Positions 54,082 through 62,183 of a DNA stretch of 64,000 bases are shown here, piece after piece; within the stretch, counting starts at the first letter, position 1, and each line of letters opens with the position of its first letter. The position numbers and the translations under genes were made by a program. The DNA is from Bacillota bacterium. GTDB lineage: Bacteria > Bacillota > Clostridia > Acetivibrionales > DSM-1351. The DNA lies in NCBI GenBank assembly GCA_023412275.1, contig JAEYNY010000021.1:22125-86124 (forward strand). Direction: 5' to 3'. The notes beneath the pieces were generated by a model that saw only the letters and a program-made list of their open reading frames with translations, did no database searches and had not been told where the DNA came from.

Positions 54082-54179
54082 TTTTTGCCCTCCCACGGGC
54101 CATAACGACCCCTCATATAAAATTAATTCTCCCCTTGCCCTAATGACAATAAGGAACAAAGTACCAACCCTATAAGTAC

Positions 54180-54191
54180 ATTGTATACAAT
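54180..54191. promoter_or_regulatory. Palindrome ATTGTATACAAT in hydrogenase leader
   Basis: Perfect 12-bp palindrome about 45 bp downstream of the predicted start of the hydrogenase transcript. It could be a regulator site; it does not match the usual TTGTTAA-N4-TTAACAA Rex form. Confidence 0.35.
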
Positions 54192-54241
54192 TTAAAATCT
54201 TTACCGTATCTTTAATACGTACTTTCAACATATCCATTAAT

Positions 54242-54270
54242 ATTGTAATTACTGTAATTTGTCTTGTCAA
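54242..54270 (-). promoter_or_regulatory. Promoter of the hydrogenase operon
   Basis: On the minus strand, a perfect -35 TTGACA (54265-54270) and -10 TACAAT (54242-54247) with 17-bp spacing. The 317-bp gap between hndA and the zinc-ribbon gene holds this, the opposite promoter and the palindrome at 54180; nothing else was seen. Confidence 0.8.
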
Positions 54271-54321
54271 TCAAAGTTTGATATTTTTTTCACAGAATTT
54301 TTAATATACTGAAAATTTTCT

Positions 54322-54351
54322 TTGATATCTGAAGAATTCTTTACATATAAT
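54322..54351 (+). promoter_or_regulatory. Promoter of the zinc-ribbon gene
   Basis: -35 TTGATA (54322-54327) and -10 TATAAT (54346-54351), 18-bp spacing, about 48 bp before the start codon. Confidence 0.65.
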
Positions 54352-54398
54352 CTATTATGTATTAAAATAAATACATAACATAAACGGGAGTGATGGAA

Positions 54399-54605
54399 AT
54401 GTCTGACTTTAAAGCAACTGTCTATAAGAATTCTAATTCACACCATTGCAAATGCTGTACTTGCATGGAAGGTTATCCTAAGAAATGTGATTGCGGCGGT
54501 TTGATTCATGTTGAGAAAACCGAAAGTGATAATTTTGGTTCACTCCTGGTTTTCAGATGCGACAATTGTAACTTTGTTTTTGATATTCAGGAAGAAGAGT
54601 ATTAA
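54399..54605 (+). CDS. Small zinc-ribbon-like protein
   Basis: About 68 residues, rich in Cys and His. Pairs HCKCCTC and KKCDCGG in the first half and FRCDNCNF in the second suggest one or two zinc knuckles. GGGAG is 8 nt before ATG 54399; earlier in-frame ATG/GTG codons lie too close to that site. It has its own promoter and a terminator directly after the stop. I recognise no specific family. Divergent from the hydrogenase operon, but no functional link is shown. Confidence 0.75.
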   Translation: MSDFKATVYKNSNSHHCKCCTCMEGYPKKCDCGGLIHVEKTESDNFGSLLVFRCDNCNFVFDIQEEEY

Positions 54606-54635
54606 AGGACTGCATAAGCTTTGCAGTCCTTTTAC
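54604..54635 (+). terminator. Terminator after the zinc-ribbon gene
   Basis: AAAGGACTGC-ATAAGCTTT-GCAGTCCTTTT, overlapping the TAA stop. It can also serve the convergent mutS-like gene. Confidence 0.88.
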
Positions 54636-54651
54636 GTTACTTGGTTCTTTA

Positions 54652-56517
54652 TTATTCTATATTAACTCCGGCCATTTTCATTAGATAAATAGCGTTTCTT
54701 GTATCTGATACACCTTTTCTCAGCTTATAATCAAAGTATATCTGATTATCTTTGTAATACTCCTTGAAATGGTAATTCCTAATGCGGCCTTTACTCTCAT
54801 TTTCCATATCGGCAAGTTCAAGGTCGTGGGTTGAAACAAGTCCCCATGCCCCTTTTTTATCTAACTGGTTTATTAACATTTTAGCACCGGTATGTCTGTC
54901 TGCCGAGTTTGTTCCCTTAAAAATTTCGTCCAGAAGGAAGAATACCTTTTCTCCCCTTTCTACTGCTTCAACAATCATTTTTACTCTCAGCAATTCGGCG
55001 TAAAATGAGGAAACACTTTGTCCTAGATTGTCACTGGTTCTCATACATGCATATACCTTCAGTACAGGGCAGGTAAAAGATTCTGCACAAATTGGCAAAC
55101 CAAGATATGATAATATAAGACTCATTCCTACAGTCCTTAAGAACGTACTTTTACCTGACATATTAGAACCCGTTATAAGCAATATCGGTTCTTTTGAATT
55201 TATTACTATATCATTGCATTCTCTGGCCTTTATCAGTAATGGGTGCCCTAAGTGTAAAGCTTCTATCTGGGGAGTACTTTCCTCACATATACGAGGCATT
55301 ATATATTCAGGGTTATCGTGGCACATCAGAGACAGACTGCATAAGGCTTCAACCTCTCCGATTGTATCAAACCATCTTTCAACATGTTTACCTCCGTTTT
55401 TTTTCCAGTTTTCAAGGGCTGCCAGGCAATGGAAATCCCATAGCACGGCTGTATTTACGAAAATATGCATGAGGTTGTACCTATTGGCAATAAGTTCCCA
55501 TATTTTAGTAAGTTTTTCAATCTGCTTCCACGCGGGATTTCCGTAATCATCCTTTAAGTTATTCTTTAAGCCATTTACGTAAATGCTTGAGAATTTCTCC
55601 GTTTCAAATTTCTTTAGTAAGCTTTTATAGACCTTTAGTGTATCTGAGTGCTTTTCTACTAATTCAAAGCTCTTGTTTCTGTTTTGAGCCCTGTACCCTA
55701 TCATAATGAACTGTAAAAGATAAAGCACTATCGGTACATAAACCGGAACAAGCCTTATTATGCTCAGTATAAGCATACAGAATGAAAGAACAGGAACTCC
55801 GAATATAAATAGCTTAAATTTAGGCGATGTGTAAAGGTTTTTTTCTTCCTTTGCCCATGTGTATACATCATCCAACTTGTTCATAGTATCCAGAAGAGTT
55901 TTCTTTCTTTTTTTATCACTGTCATCATTGTTGGTTAATATTGTGTTCTTATTAAGAATTAAGCCGTTGGAAAATAGTCTGTGTCTGAAAATCAGCTTCT
56001 TGCCCAATTCCTGTATGGCTTCCTGCCTTATATATATATCTTCTTTTTTCTCAAGTGGGCTTTTAAGCATTTCAGCCAGCTTCTGCCTTCCCGAGTATGT
56101 TGCTGTCATATTAAGCATCTGGAAAAGGGAGCCTTTGCCGAATATATCAAGGTCATAGGTGTAATTGTTCTCATGGTTTACAAATTCTTCACCTGCATCA
56201 GGGAACTCGTTCCACTCACCGACAGCCCTTTTCAGGCACATTTGGTTTATCTGAAACATTGCGTGAAAGTAGTTCTTATTTCTTATAAATGTGTTATGAA
56301 TTGCGGAAAGATACACAAACAATCCCCCGAAAAGCAGTATTACTGCAGCCATTAGTATATATAATTTCAAGAAAAATAAAATGGCCGCCCCGATCAAACC
56401 CGTAAAAAATACTAACAGCTTGTAATTACCTGTGGTACTACTTCTGTCGGTGTATAATTCAAGCTTTCTTTTATAAACGTCTACTCTTTTTTTGTACTTT
56501 TCTTCCGGTGTTCTCAT
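54652..56517 (-). CDS. Membrane-associated MutS-like ATPase
   Basis: About 621 residues. Only the MutS core/lever and ATPase domain V are present: Walker A TGSNMSGKSTFLRT, Walker B VFFLLDEIFKGTNS, and STHDLELADM. No mismatch-binding domain I (Phe-x-Glu) exists. Four hydrophobic stretches (near 35-80 and 235-285 of the protein) predict membrane insertion, which is unusual for MutS relatives. GGAGG 6 nt before ATG 56517 fixes the start; a frame to 56592 has no ribosome site. Clostridial proteins of this type are annotated as MutS-family, but mismatch repair activity is doubtful. Confidence 0.85.
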   Translation of the reverse strand: MRTPEEKYKKRVDVYKRKLELYTDRSSTTGNYKLLVFFTGLIGAAILFFLKLYILMAAVILLFGGLFVYLSAIHNTFIRNKNYFHAMFQINQMCLKRAVGEWNEFPDAGEEFVNHENNYTYDLDIFGKGSLFQMLNMTATYSGRQKLAEMLKSPLEKKEDIYIRQEAIQELGKKLIFRHRLFSNGLILNKNTILTNNDDSDKKRKKTLLDTMNKLDDVYTWAKEEKNLYTSPKFKLFIFGVPVLSFCMLILSIIRLVPVYVPIVLYLLQFIMIGYRAQNRNKSFELVEKHSDTLKVYKSLLKKFETEKFSSIYVNGLKNNLKDDYGNPAWKQIEKLTKIWELIANRYNLMHIFVNTAVLWDFHCLAALENWKKNGGKHVERWFDTIGEVEALCSLSLMCHDNPEYIMPRICEESTPQIEALHLGHPLLIKARECNDIVINSKEPILLITGSNMSGKSTFLRTVGMSLILSYLGLPICAESFTCPVLKVYACMRTSDNLGQSVSSFYAELLRVKMIVEAVERGEKVFFLLDEIFKGTNSADRHTGAKMLINQLDKKGAWGLVSTHDLELADMENESKGRIRNYHFKEYYKDNQIYFDYKLRKGVSDTRNAIYLMKMAGVNIE

Positions 56518-56612
56518 CGCCAGCCTCCATAATTTGCGGTTATCAAATAGCCTATACTGAATATGATACCAATCCCTGTTTAAAAATTCCATAGAATAAT
56601 TGTTAACAATTG

Positions 56613-57956
56613 TTAATGATATGGAAATTTCAAATATACCGTTGTTCCTGCGCCCGGCCTACTTTGAATCTCCAATAATCCTTTATGCTTTTGCATGACA
56701 TTATAGCAGAAGGATAGCCCTAGCCCGAAATTGGACTCTCCTTTTTTGGTTGTAAAAAACGGTTGAACCACCTTATGTAAAATTTCATTCTCAATACCTT
56801 CACCCGTATCCGTTACAGCTATTGTGTGATATCTGCCGTCCATATAAACACATATTGATAAACTATCTCCCGGCTTTGAGGCTTCAACTGAATTCATAAA
56901 TATATTAACTAGTACCTCTTTAACATTTTTTCTGTCCATTGATATGATTGTATCCCCGGAATAGTTCTTTATGACACTAATATTTTTTCCATCAGTAAAA
57001 GGTTTTATCTGCCCAAGACAATCATCAATTAGCGAGGCAATACTCTCCATATTTTTTTCAAGCTTTATTTCGGCAATCTGCCCTTTAATCTTTTTTACCA
57101 TATCAAGGACATACTGACTTGAATCTAGTATTATATCTGCATTCTTTTCTATTCTATTAACATCATTTTTCGGAACTGTCTTAATATTCTGCGCGCACAT
57201 GGCTACTTTATTCATCTCGTTTTTTAAGGTATGAGTTAGAATTAATGTACCTGATGAAAGAGTTAAAATACTGTTAAAAGGATCATATCTCTCTAACTTA
57301 AGCTTGACTCCCCAAATCCCATAGCGTGAGCTGAGAACTACAAAGATAATCAATAATGCAAAAGTGGCCAGAATATCACGTTGTATGCTTATCCTAATTT
57401 TAAGAATCGGTATCAGATGACATGATATATATCCGTATATTGTAGCTGCTGAAATTGTCACACAAGTTGACAGCTTTTGCCGTCTGATAAACACTACCTT
57501 CTCCTTGAGAAGTGATCTGATTAAAATAAAGTTTGTAATAAAAAAATAAGGTGTTGCCCATATTATAAGAAAAAGTCGATATTCAAAAGATGAAATTTTT
57601 AGCCCGAAAATTATAATCGTAGCAATAGGAGGTATTAGCAAAAGCAGTTTGAAATATAACTTGCATACCGTATGCTTTATTGAGAACCATCCCGAATAGC
57701 TTATACTGAACATTAATAAAATAAACGGTGCAAGATTAAAGGAAACAGATAGTAAAACTCGATAAAAAAGCCTGTTTAAATATGCAATATGTGCATTCGC
57801 TAAATTCATATCACTTAAAAACTTCCCCAGAATTCCACCTCCTACAACATATCCAAGAAGGCATATCCATATGAGTGGCCTATATTTGAAACCTGCTATT
57901 AATACAATTGTGGAAAGACTCCAGAGAATTATGGTAGCTATAATATACATATTCAA
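56613..57956 (-). CDS. Sensor histidine kinase with multi-helix membrane domain
   Basis: 447 residues. The first half holds about seven to eight hydrophobic helices with little extracellular sequence. The phospho-His is in LILTHTLKNEMNK, followed by the N box VNIFMNSVEAS, G1 DTGEGIE and G2 GLGLSFCYNVM. This HxxxN form with a conserved LKNEM is seen in clostridial kinases near peptide systems. The TTG start overlaps the response-regulator stop (57953-57956), with AAAGGG 6 nt before it. Confidence 0.88.
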   Translation of the reverse strand: MNMYIIATIILWSLSTIVLIAGFKYRPLIWICLLGYVVGGGILGKFLSDMNLANAHIAYLNRLFYRVLLSVSFNLAPFILLMFSISYSGWFSIKHTVCKLYFKLLLLIPPIATIIIFGLKISSFEYRLFLIIWATPYFFITNFILIRSLLKEKVVFIRRQKLSTCVTISAATIYGYISCHLIPILKIRISIQRDILATFALLIIFVVLSSRYGIWGVKLKLERYDPFNSILTLSSGTLILTHTLKNEMNKVAMCAQNIKTVPKNDVNRIEKNADIILDSSQYVLDMVKKIKGQIAEIKLEKNMESIASLIDDCLGQIKPFTDGKNISVIKNYSGDTIISMDRKNVKEVLVNIFMNSVEASKPGDSLSICVYMDGRYHTIAVTDTGEGIENEILHKVVQPFFTTKKGESNFGLGLSFCYNVMQKHKGLLEIQSRPGAGTTVYLKFPYH

Positions 57957-58573
57957 ACCAAACCCTTTTGTCGCACCTTTTTTATTGCCTGAGTTACTCT
58001 ACTGACTCCCATTTTTTTCAATATACTTTTTACTTGGGTCTTAACGGTGTTTTCTGACTTGAACAACTCTTTTTCAATTTCGCTTCTGGAATAGCCTGTT
58101 TCCAGTAAATGAAATACTCTTTTTTCAGACTCAGTTAGTGGTTTTAGTTGTTCTTCCTTTTTCAATCTTGAATATTCCTTTAAAAGTACCTCATAGGGAG
58201 AATTGCCGTCTTTTGCAGAACGAATTGCATCTGCCAGATACATGTAATTTTCCTTGGACAGAAAATTTATTGCTCCCGCTGTAAACGAATTAAGTACTAT
58301 TTCCTCTTCACTAAGACATGTAAGCATAAGAATTTTGGTATCTATTTCTGCAATAATTTCAGCTGCGGCATAAATCCCGTCGCATTTGTTTCCACTGAGG
58401 TTAATATCCATTACTATAACATCAGGATGAATCATAGTGGCAGTTTTTATGGCACTTTCCCTATCGTTAGCTGTTGCCTCCAGATAAATATCATCCTTTG
58501 CCATCAAATAATCCTCAATTGCGGTTACCCACGCTGTATCATCTTCAACTAGCATCGTTCTGATTTTATTCAT
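57953..58573 (-). CDS. Response regulator, NarL/LuxR type
   Basis: About 206 residues. A receiver domain (TMLVEDDTAW, phospho-Asp in VIVMDINLSG) is joined to a LuxR-type helix-turn-helix (LTESEKRVFHLLETGYSRSE and ENTVKTQVKSILKKM). AGGTG 9 nt upstream suggests ATG 58573. Pairs with the overlapping kinase. An extended -10 promoter lies at 58622-58630. It lies just downstream of the RiPP genes but behind their terminator, so it is a separate unit that might control them. Confidence 0.9.
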   Translation of the reverse strand: MNKIRTMLVEDDTAWVTAIEDYLMAKDDIYLEATANDRESAIKTATMIHPDVIVMDINLSGNKCDGIYAAAEIIAEIDTKILMLTCLSEEEIVLNSFTAGAINFLSKENYMYLADAIRSAKDGNSPYEVLLKEYSRLKKEEQLKPLTESEKRVFHLLETGYSRSEIEKELFKSENTVKTQVKSILKKMGVSRVTQAIKKVRQKGLV

Positions 58574-58621
58574 AATGAATGCACCTATTCTTCTTATATT
58601 ACCTAAATACATTTTTTTTAC

Positions 58622-58630
58622 ATTATATCA
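58622..58630 (-). promoter_or_regulatory. Extended -10 promoter of the two-component system
   Basis: On the minus strand, TGATATAAT (TATAAT at 58622-58627), about 45 bp before ATG 58573. No good -35 box. Confidence 0.55.
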
Positions 58631-58659
58631 TATATTAGCCAGGCACACCTAATTTTTTA

Positions 58660-58690
58660 TAAAACAAAAAGAAGCAGAATAACTGCTTCC
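58660..58690 (-). terminator. Terminator of the RiPP operon
   Basis: On the minus strand, GAAGCAG-TTATT-CTGCTTC is followed by TTTTTGTTTT. It lies 35 bp after the acyl-carrier-related gene and separates it from the two-component system. Confidence 0.85.
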
Positions 58691-58724
58691 TAAATGCCTT
58701 AGATGGACTTTCGAATATTCGTTA

Positions 58725-59021
58725 TTAAGATACCTTTTTTCCTCCGACTACTGACTCTTTTTCTTTTAATTCGTAAATTATTATATGAACAATATTATTA
58801 AGGCTACTAAATTTTCCCTTAACTATATGTTCCTGAGATATCTTTATATTAAATTCCTTTTCAATATCGGAATGCAGATAAAGCAAGTCCCTAGGTGCCA
58901 GTCTCATTTTACTACCCAGGAAATGTTCATCCTGCATATCTTCCCATTGCTCTGTCAGGTTCATATTAAACCTGCCCTCAAATATTTCTAATAGCTTCTC
59001 CTTTATAACCTCAGTATTCAT
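58725..59021 (-). CDS. Peptide-maturation acyl-carrier-related protein
   Basis: About 98 residues with ACP-like helices (FNMNLTEQWEDMQDEHFLGS, then LLYLHSDIEKEFNIKISQEH). Where true ACPs have Asp-Ser-Leu for the phosphopantetheine arm, this reads KMRLAPRDL, with no Ser, so it probably cannot be loaded in the usual way. It fits the ACP-related proteins (TIGR04069-like, from memory) of Cys-rich peptide clusters. GGAGG lies 8 nt before ATG 59021; a longer frame to 59234 runs into the preceding gene. It may act as a binding or docking partner of the maturase. Confidence 0.83.
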   Translation of the reverse strand: MNTEVIKEKLLEIFEGRFNMNLTEQWEDMQDEHFLGSKMRLAPRDLLYLHSDIEKEFNIKISQEHIVKGKFSSLNNIVHIIIYELKEKESVVGGKKVS

Positions 59022-59037
59022 TTTATCGTCCTCCCCT

Positions 59038-60165
59038 TCATATACATTGAGCATTACCATAATCGGCAAGCTTATTAATAATATGTTCAGACATATTCCA
59101 AGCACCATGAGTATTCTGTGCATTAAAAGCAGGTATCTCCATTTTAGAATACTGATTGAGCTTTTCATCGATGTATGCTGAATCAAGGGTTGTATAAATG
59201 CTCTTATTTTCCTGTTTTGAGTTGACCCAGTCAAACATTACATTTGAAATGTTATAGCAGCTTACCTCAAAGCCCAGCTTATATTTAACCAAATCTGAAA
59301 GACCTTTAAAGTATTCATTTTTATATTCTGCATAATGGCAGCTGAATATGGCGCAATCAGCCTCCAAAGCCTGGGAAACTTCGTAAGCAAGAATACCGAA
59401 TCTGTTTGTAAGTCTATTATTAAAAGGCATGATTCCCCCCGGAATCCCAATTATAAAAACATCCGGATGCTCTTCATTCTCTATTTGTTTAATCAGGTGG
59501 TTAAAGAATACAATCTTATTTGTTTCCGGTAATGTACCGTCAAACATGAATTCAGGAAAAGAAAGAAACCCCAGTAATTCACAATACCCTCTTGTCCCTA
59601 TCTGGCTTACCTTATAGCCCTCACTCAAAAATTTTTTCCTTAGAGAAAGCTGAATTTCGAACTTATTTGTCCTTTCACCAATTCCAAGAACGAAAACAAC
59701 AGGAGTATTGATATTGTGCAGGAATTCATTTTCAGCAGTTATTCCGGGGAATTTCCTATGCTCTTCCGGATAATTGAAATATTTATAGTCAACTCCTGCA
59801 TCCTTACATTTCTGCGATATAGTTTTATAATCTTCGTCTCTCAACTGTGTGGTAACTATTATATCTTTTTCATGTTCTACTGCTGTAAATACTTTTGGCA
59901 TTATATACTTTTGGAAGTCCAGCTGCTTTTCCGAATCTACTATAATGACAATATCGCATAGTTCCAATGCTTCCTCAAAGTCACCGGTCACATTTATCCC
60001 TATCAGACCGCTTTTGTCAGCATCTCCGGCATCTCTGCCAGTAAGCGCCCAACCTCCAGGGGATACCAGTGACACTATATCATACCCTTCTAAAAACTGT
60101 CTATGCCTTAATATAGGGGTAAAACCTGAGTCATACGGATATATGAGTACTTTTTTATTTCCCAT
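59038..60165 (-). CDS. Peptide maturation system protein, TIGR04066-like
   Basis: 375 residues, soluble. Two Rossmann-like halves are suggested by KVLIYPYDSG, ELCDIVIIVDSE, and VFVLGIGERTNKFEIQ and EHPDVFIIGIPGGIMPFNN. The second half ends with TIGR04066-type sequence as remembered from clostridial Cys-rich peptide clusters; no biochemical function is known. GGAGGG is 4-5 nt before the ATG, and the start follows the maturase stop by 1 bp, so translation is coupled. Confidence 0.82.
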   Translation of the reverse strand: MGNKKVLIYPYDSGFTPILRHRQFLEGYDIVSLVSPGGWALTGRDAGDADKSGLIGINVTGDFEEALELCDIVIIVDSEKQLDFQKYIMPKVFTAVEHEKDIIVTTQLRDEDYKTISQKCKDAGVDYKYFNYPEEHRKFPGITAENEFLHNINTPVVFVLGIGERTNKFEIQLSLRKKFLSEGYKVSQIGTRGYCELLGFLSFPEFMFDGTLPETNKIVFFNHLIKQIENEEHPDVFIIGIPGGIMPFNNRLTNRFGILAYEVSQALEADCAIFSCHYAEYKNEYFKGLSDLVKYKLGFEVSCYNISNVMFDWVNSKQENKSIYTTLDSAYIDEKLNQYSKMEIPAFNAQNTHGAWNMSEHIINKLADYGNAQCI

Positions 60166-60166
60166 G

Positions 60167-61603
60167 CTATCCCTCCATTACATAATAACCATTATTATCT
60201 TCAAAGCTGTGGCCGAACTCAATGAGCGTACAGTAGTCCTTCAAGGATTCCTCCTGCGATACCCTCACAGAATTACAATTCGATTGTTTCTTGTCGGCGG
60301 ATAATTCCACAGTATCATCGGCAGTTGCCGCACATAACGTACAGAATCTGAACGCCCAGCAGTTTTTACAACTCTTTTCTGTTAATTTCCCGATGTTCAG
60401 AATTTTGCGCACTTTTCCTAAATCAAATCCTGTATCAACATGTCCAATACGCATTATTTCAGAATTCTCACTTACCCTCTCACACGGATAAAAATTTCCA
60501 TTCACATCCATGAAAAGTCTCTGAACACCTGGAACGCATGGTCCGCCATGATGTGCTCTGTCAGGCAGTTCTCGTGTATGTTGCCTTTCTTTAACAAAGC
60601 TTGTTTTCAGCCTTTCGTAATCATTGAAGAGCAACTTGGAAACATACTGTGCATCAAGTCTATTAATTTTGCTAAGGAGCATCTTGAAGTACTCATATTT
60701 CATTTTAATATCATAGTCTTCATAAGATTCAATTTGCCCCTGTGAATAATTTGTAGTTATATTCAATGCGTTTATAATTGACTCGCTGATAATATCGTAG
60801 GTACTAAAAAACTCATCAATACATGAAAAATTATTCTTTCTGTCCAGCACAACATTAAACAAGACTTTTTTAAAGTATTCGGGATAATTCTCTCTAAAGA
60901 ATTCAAGATTTTTACTTACTTTATTAAAGGTTCCACAACCGCTCACTGCAAATTTCCTATTCTTATCATGCACTTCCCTTGGGCCGTCAAGACTGATAGC
61001 AATATTCACATCATGCAGACTGAGGAACTCCAGTATCTCTCGGGTGAAGAGAGTACCGTTCGTAGTCATGCTGAAGGTAACGGTTTTGCCTTCAGATATT
61101 TCCAATGCATACAGTATGCATTTTTTTACCAACTCAAATTCAAGAAGAGGCTCCCCGCCATAAAAGCCCACATTAACCCTTTCTACATCCATTGAATGGT
61201 GTATTAGAAAATCTATACCTTTTTTTGCCGTTTCAAAGCTCATCCTGGCATTTGTATGCCCCCTGTTCAGATAACCTCCGGAGTATACGCAATATTCACA
61301 CCTTAAATTGCACTGCTGGGTAACCTGCAAGGTTAACATCTTTAACTTATTGTAAAGACTATTTTCCAGCAAATCATCTTCCGGATGCAATATTTCTTTA
61401 ACTTTCTTAGATGAAAGAAAGCCTTTATCTTTCATTGTCTTAATCAAATCATTTTCAACATTTATTGAATTTTTGAGGCTTTTTTGTTGTAAGTAGTCGT
61501 AAGTTGATTTTTGCGTTTTTATAATTGCATTTCTATTAACATCGTATATATAATGGCCTCCAAGAGTTTTAAAAAGATGAATGAATGGCGTATCCCCGTC
61601 CAT
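60167..61603 (-). CDS. Radical SAM/SPASM peptide maturase (CcpM-like)
   Basis: 478 residues. A RiPP-recognition-like N-terminal segment (HYIYDVNRNAIIKTQKSTYD) is followed by the radical SAM motif CNLRCEYC and GFYGGEPLLEF. The C-terminal SPASM region has Cys at GPCVPG, FYPCERVS and CKNCWAFRFCTLC, which carry auxiliary iron-sulfur clusters. These are the features of the maturases that make thioether or related links in Cys-rich peptides. GGGAGAG precedes ATG 61603. The precursor gene is 126 bp upstream with a hairpin between. Confidence 0.93.
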   Translation of the reverse strand: MDGDTPFIHLFKTLGGHYIYDVNRNAIIKTQKSTYDYLQQKSLKNSINVENDLIKTMKDKGFLSSKKVKEILHPEDDLLENSLYNKLKMLTLQVTQQCNLRCEYCVYSGGYLNRGHTNARMSFETAKKGIDFLIHHSMDVERVNVGFYGGEPLLEFELVKKCILYALEISEGKTVTFSMTTNGTLFTREILEFLSLHDVNIAISLDGPREVHDKNRKFAVSGCGTFNKVSKNLEFFRENYPEYFKKVLFNVVLDRKNNFSCIDEFFSTYDIISESIINALNITTNYSQGQIESYEDYDIKMKYEYFKMLLSKINRLDAQYVSKLLFNDYERLKTSFVKERQHTRELPDRAHHGGPCVPGVQRLFMDVNGNFYPCERVSENSEIMRIGHVDTGFDLGKVRKILNIGKLTEKSCKNCWAFRFCTLCAATADDTVELSADKKQSNCNSVRVSQEESLKDYCTLIEFGHSFEDNNGYYVMEG

Positions 61604-61664
61604 AATGACTCTCCCTCTTGTACTTTTATCTTGTAATACTGCAGTTATTGATAAATTTTATTAT

Positions 61665-61704
61665 ATGATATAACCGAAACAATATTATGTTTCGGTTATA
61701 TCAT
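61665..61704 (-). terminator. Hairpin between precursor peptide and maturase genes
   Basis: A perfect 16-bp stem, ATGATATAACCGAAAC and its complement, with an 8-nt loop, followed on the minus strand by ATAATAAAATT. It can reduce read-through into the maturase gene or protect the precursor mRNA, as is common between RiPP precursor and enzyme genes. Confidence 0.75.
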
Positions 61705-61729
61705 CACATCAGGTTATAAACCTTTATAC

Positions 61730-61900
61730 TTAATTCCAATTGTATGCGGAATAGGTTGAGTATGTACCATTAGTTACACCTACTATACCTGTCGCATCAC
61801 CGCTTTTATAAGGAGCACAGTAACAGGTACAGTAGCAAGTACATGAATACGCCTCAACACTTCTTTCAACCTGACTTAACTTTTTACCAAGTTTTCTCAT
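61730..61900 (-). CDS. Cys-rich RiPP precursor peptide
   Basis: 56 residues, too short to be listed among the long frames. A basic leader-like start, MRKLGKKLSQVERSVEAY, is followed by the Cys-rich core SCTCYCTCYCAP, with five Cys each separated by one residue. The tail is Gly/Thr/Tyr/Asn-rich. AAAGGGGGTG is 5 nt before the ATG. The KKLs..VEAY leader and alternating Cys fit the clostridial CLI_3235-class / Cys-rich peptide precursors associated with CcpM-type maturases. The product is probably a thioether-bridged peptide. No exporter or peptidase gene is adjacent. Confidence 0.88.
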   Translation of the reverse strand: MRKLGKKLSQVERSVEAYSCTCYCTCYCAPYKSGDATGIVGVTNGTYSTYSAYNWN

Positions 61901-61990
61901 AATTTCACCCCCTTTGTTTTTCTGCCAAGACAGAAGCTCGCGAAATTCTTCTGCTTGCAGGAGTCAAATTTGAACTTGTCCAAAATTAAC

Positions 61991-62034
61991 TTTGGTAACC
62001 TTTATATTTGATATAATAGTAAAATATTACCAAA
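61991..62034. promoter_or_regulatory. Inverted repeat upstream of the RiPP precursor
   Basis: TTTGGTAA and TTACCAAA, 28 bp apart, 90-135 bp before the precursor start and enclosing AT-rich DNA. It could be an operator. No good -35/-10 pair was identified for the RiPP operon. Confidence 0.4.
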
Positions 62035-62037
62035 ATA

Positions 62038-62064
62038 GGTAGGGTGATTTTTTATCACCCTACC
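62038..62064. terminator. Hairpin upstream of the RiPP region
   Basis: GGTAGGGTGAT-TTTTT-ATCACCCTACC, perfect 11-bp stem. It lacks a T tract, so it may be a terminator backup or RNA element. Confidence 0.5.
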
Positions 62065-62140
62065 TTAATGAACTAATTGCATTATGTTTATTTCTCTTTA
62101 ATTTAAATTCAATTCTTCAGCAGTCATAAAGGCATAATTC

Positions 62141-62183
62141 AAAAAAGTACGTTCCAGACAACCACTGGAAACGCACTTCTTTT
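62141..62183 (-). terminator. Terminator of the toxin-immunity unit
   Basis: On the minus strand, AAGTGCGTTTCCAG / CTGGAACGTACTT with a 7-nt loop and two mismatches, followed by TTTT. It lies about 310 bp after the immunity gene stop. Confidence 0.6.

Noticed and set aside
54082..54270. N-terminal extension of the NuoE-like subunit
   Set aside because: GGGAGGG before ATG 54081 gives the family length; the extension overlaps the promoter and leader.
56598..56615. Rex-like operator TTGTTAACAATTGTTAA before the MutS-like gene
   Set aside because: The half-sites are direct rather than inverted with the Rex spacing, and it overlaps the kinase stop.
57953..58573. Response regulator as the ANTAR antiterminator for the glnK leader
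   Set aside because: Its output domain is a LuxR-type helix-turn-helix, not the three-helix ANTAR domain.
59022..59234. N-terminal extension of the ACP-related protein
   Set aside because: It lies in the TIGR04066-type gene in another frame, and GGAGG marks ATG 59021.
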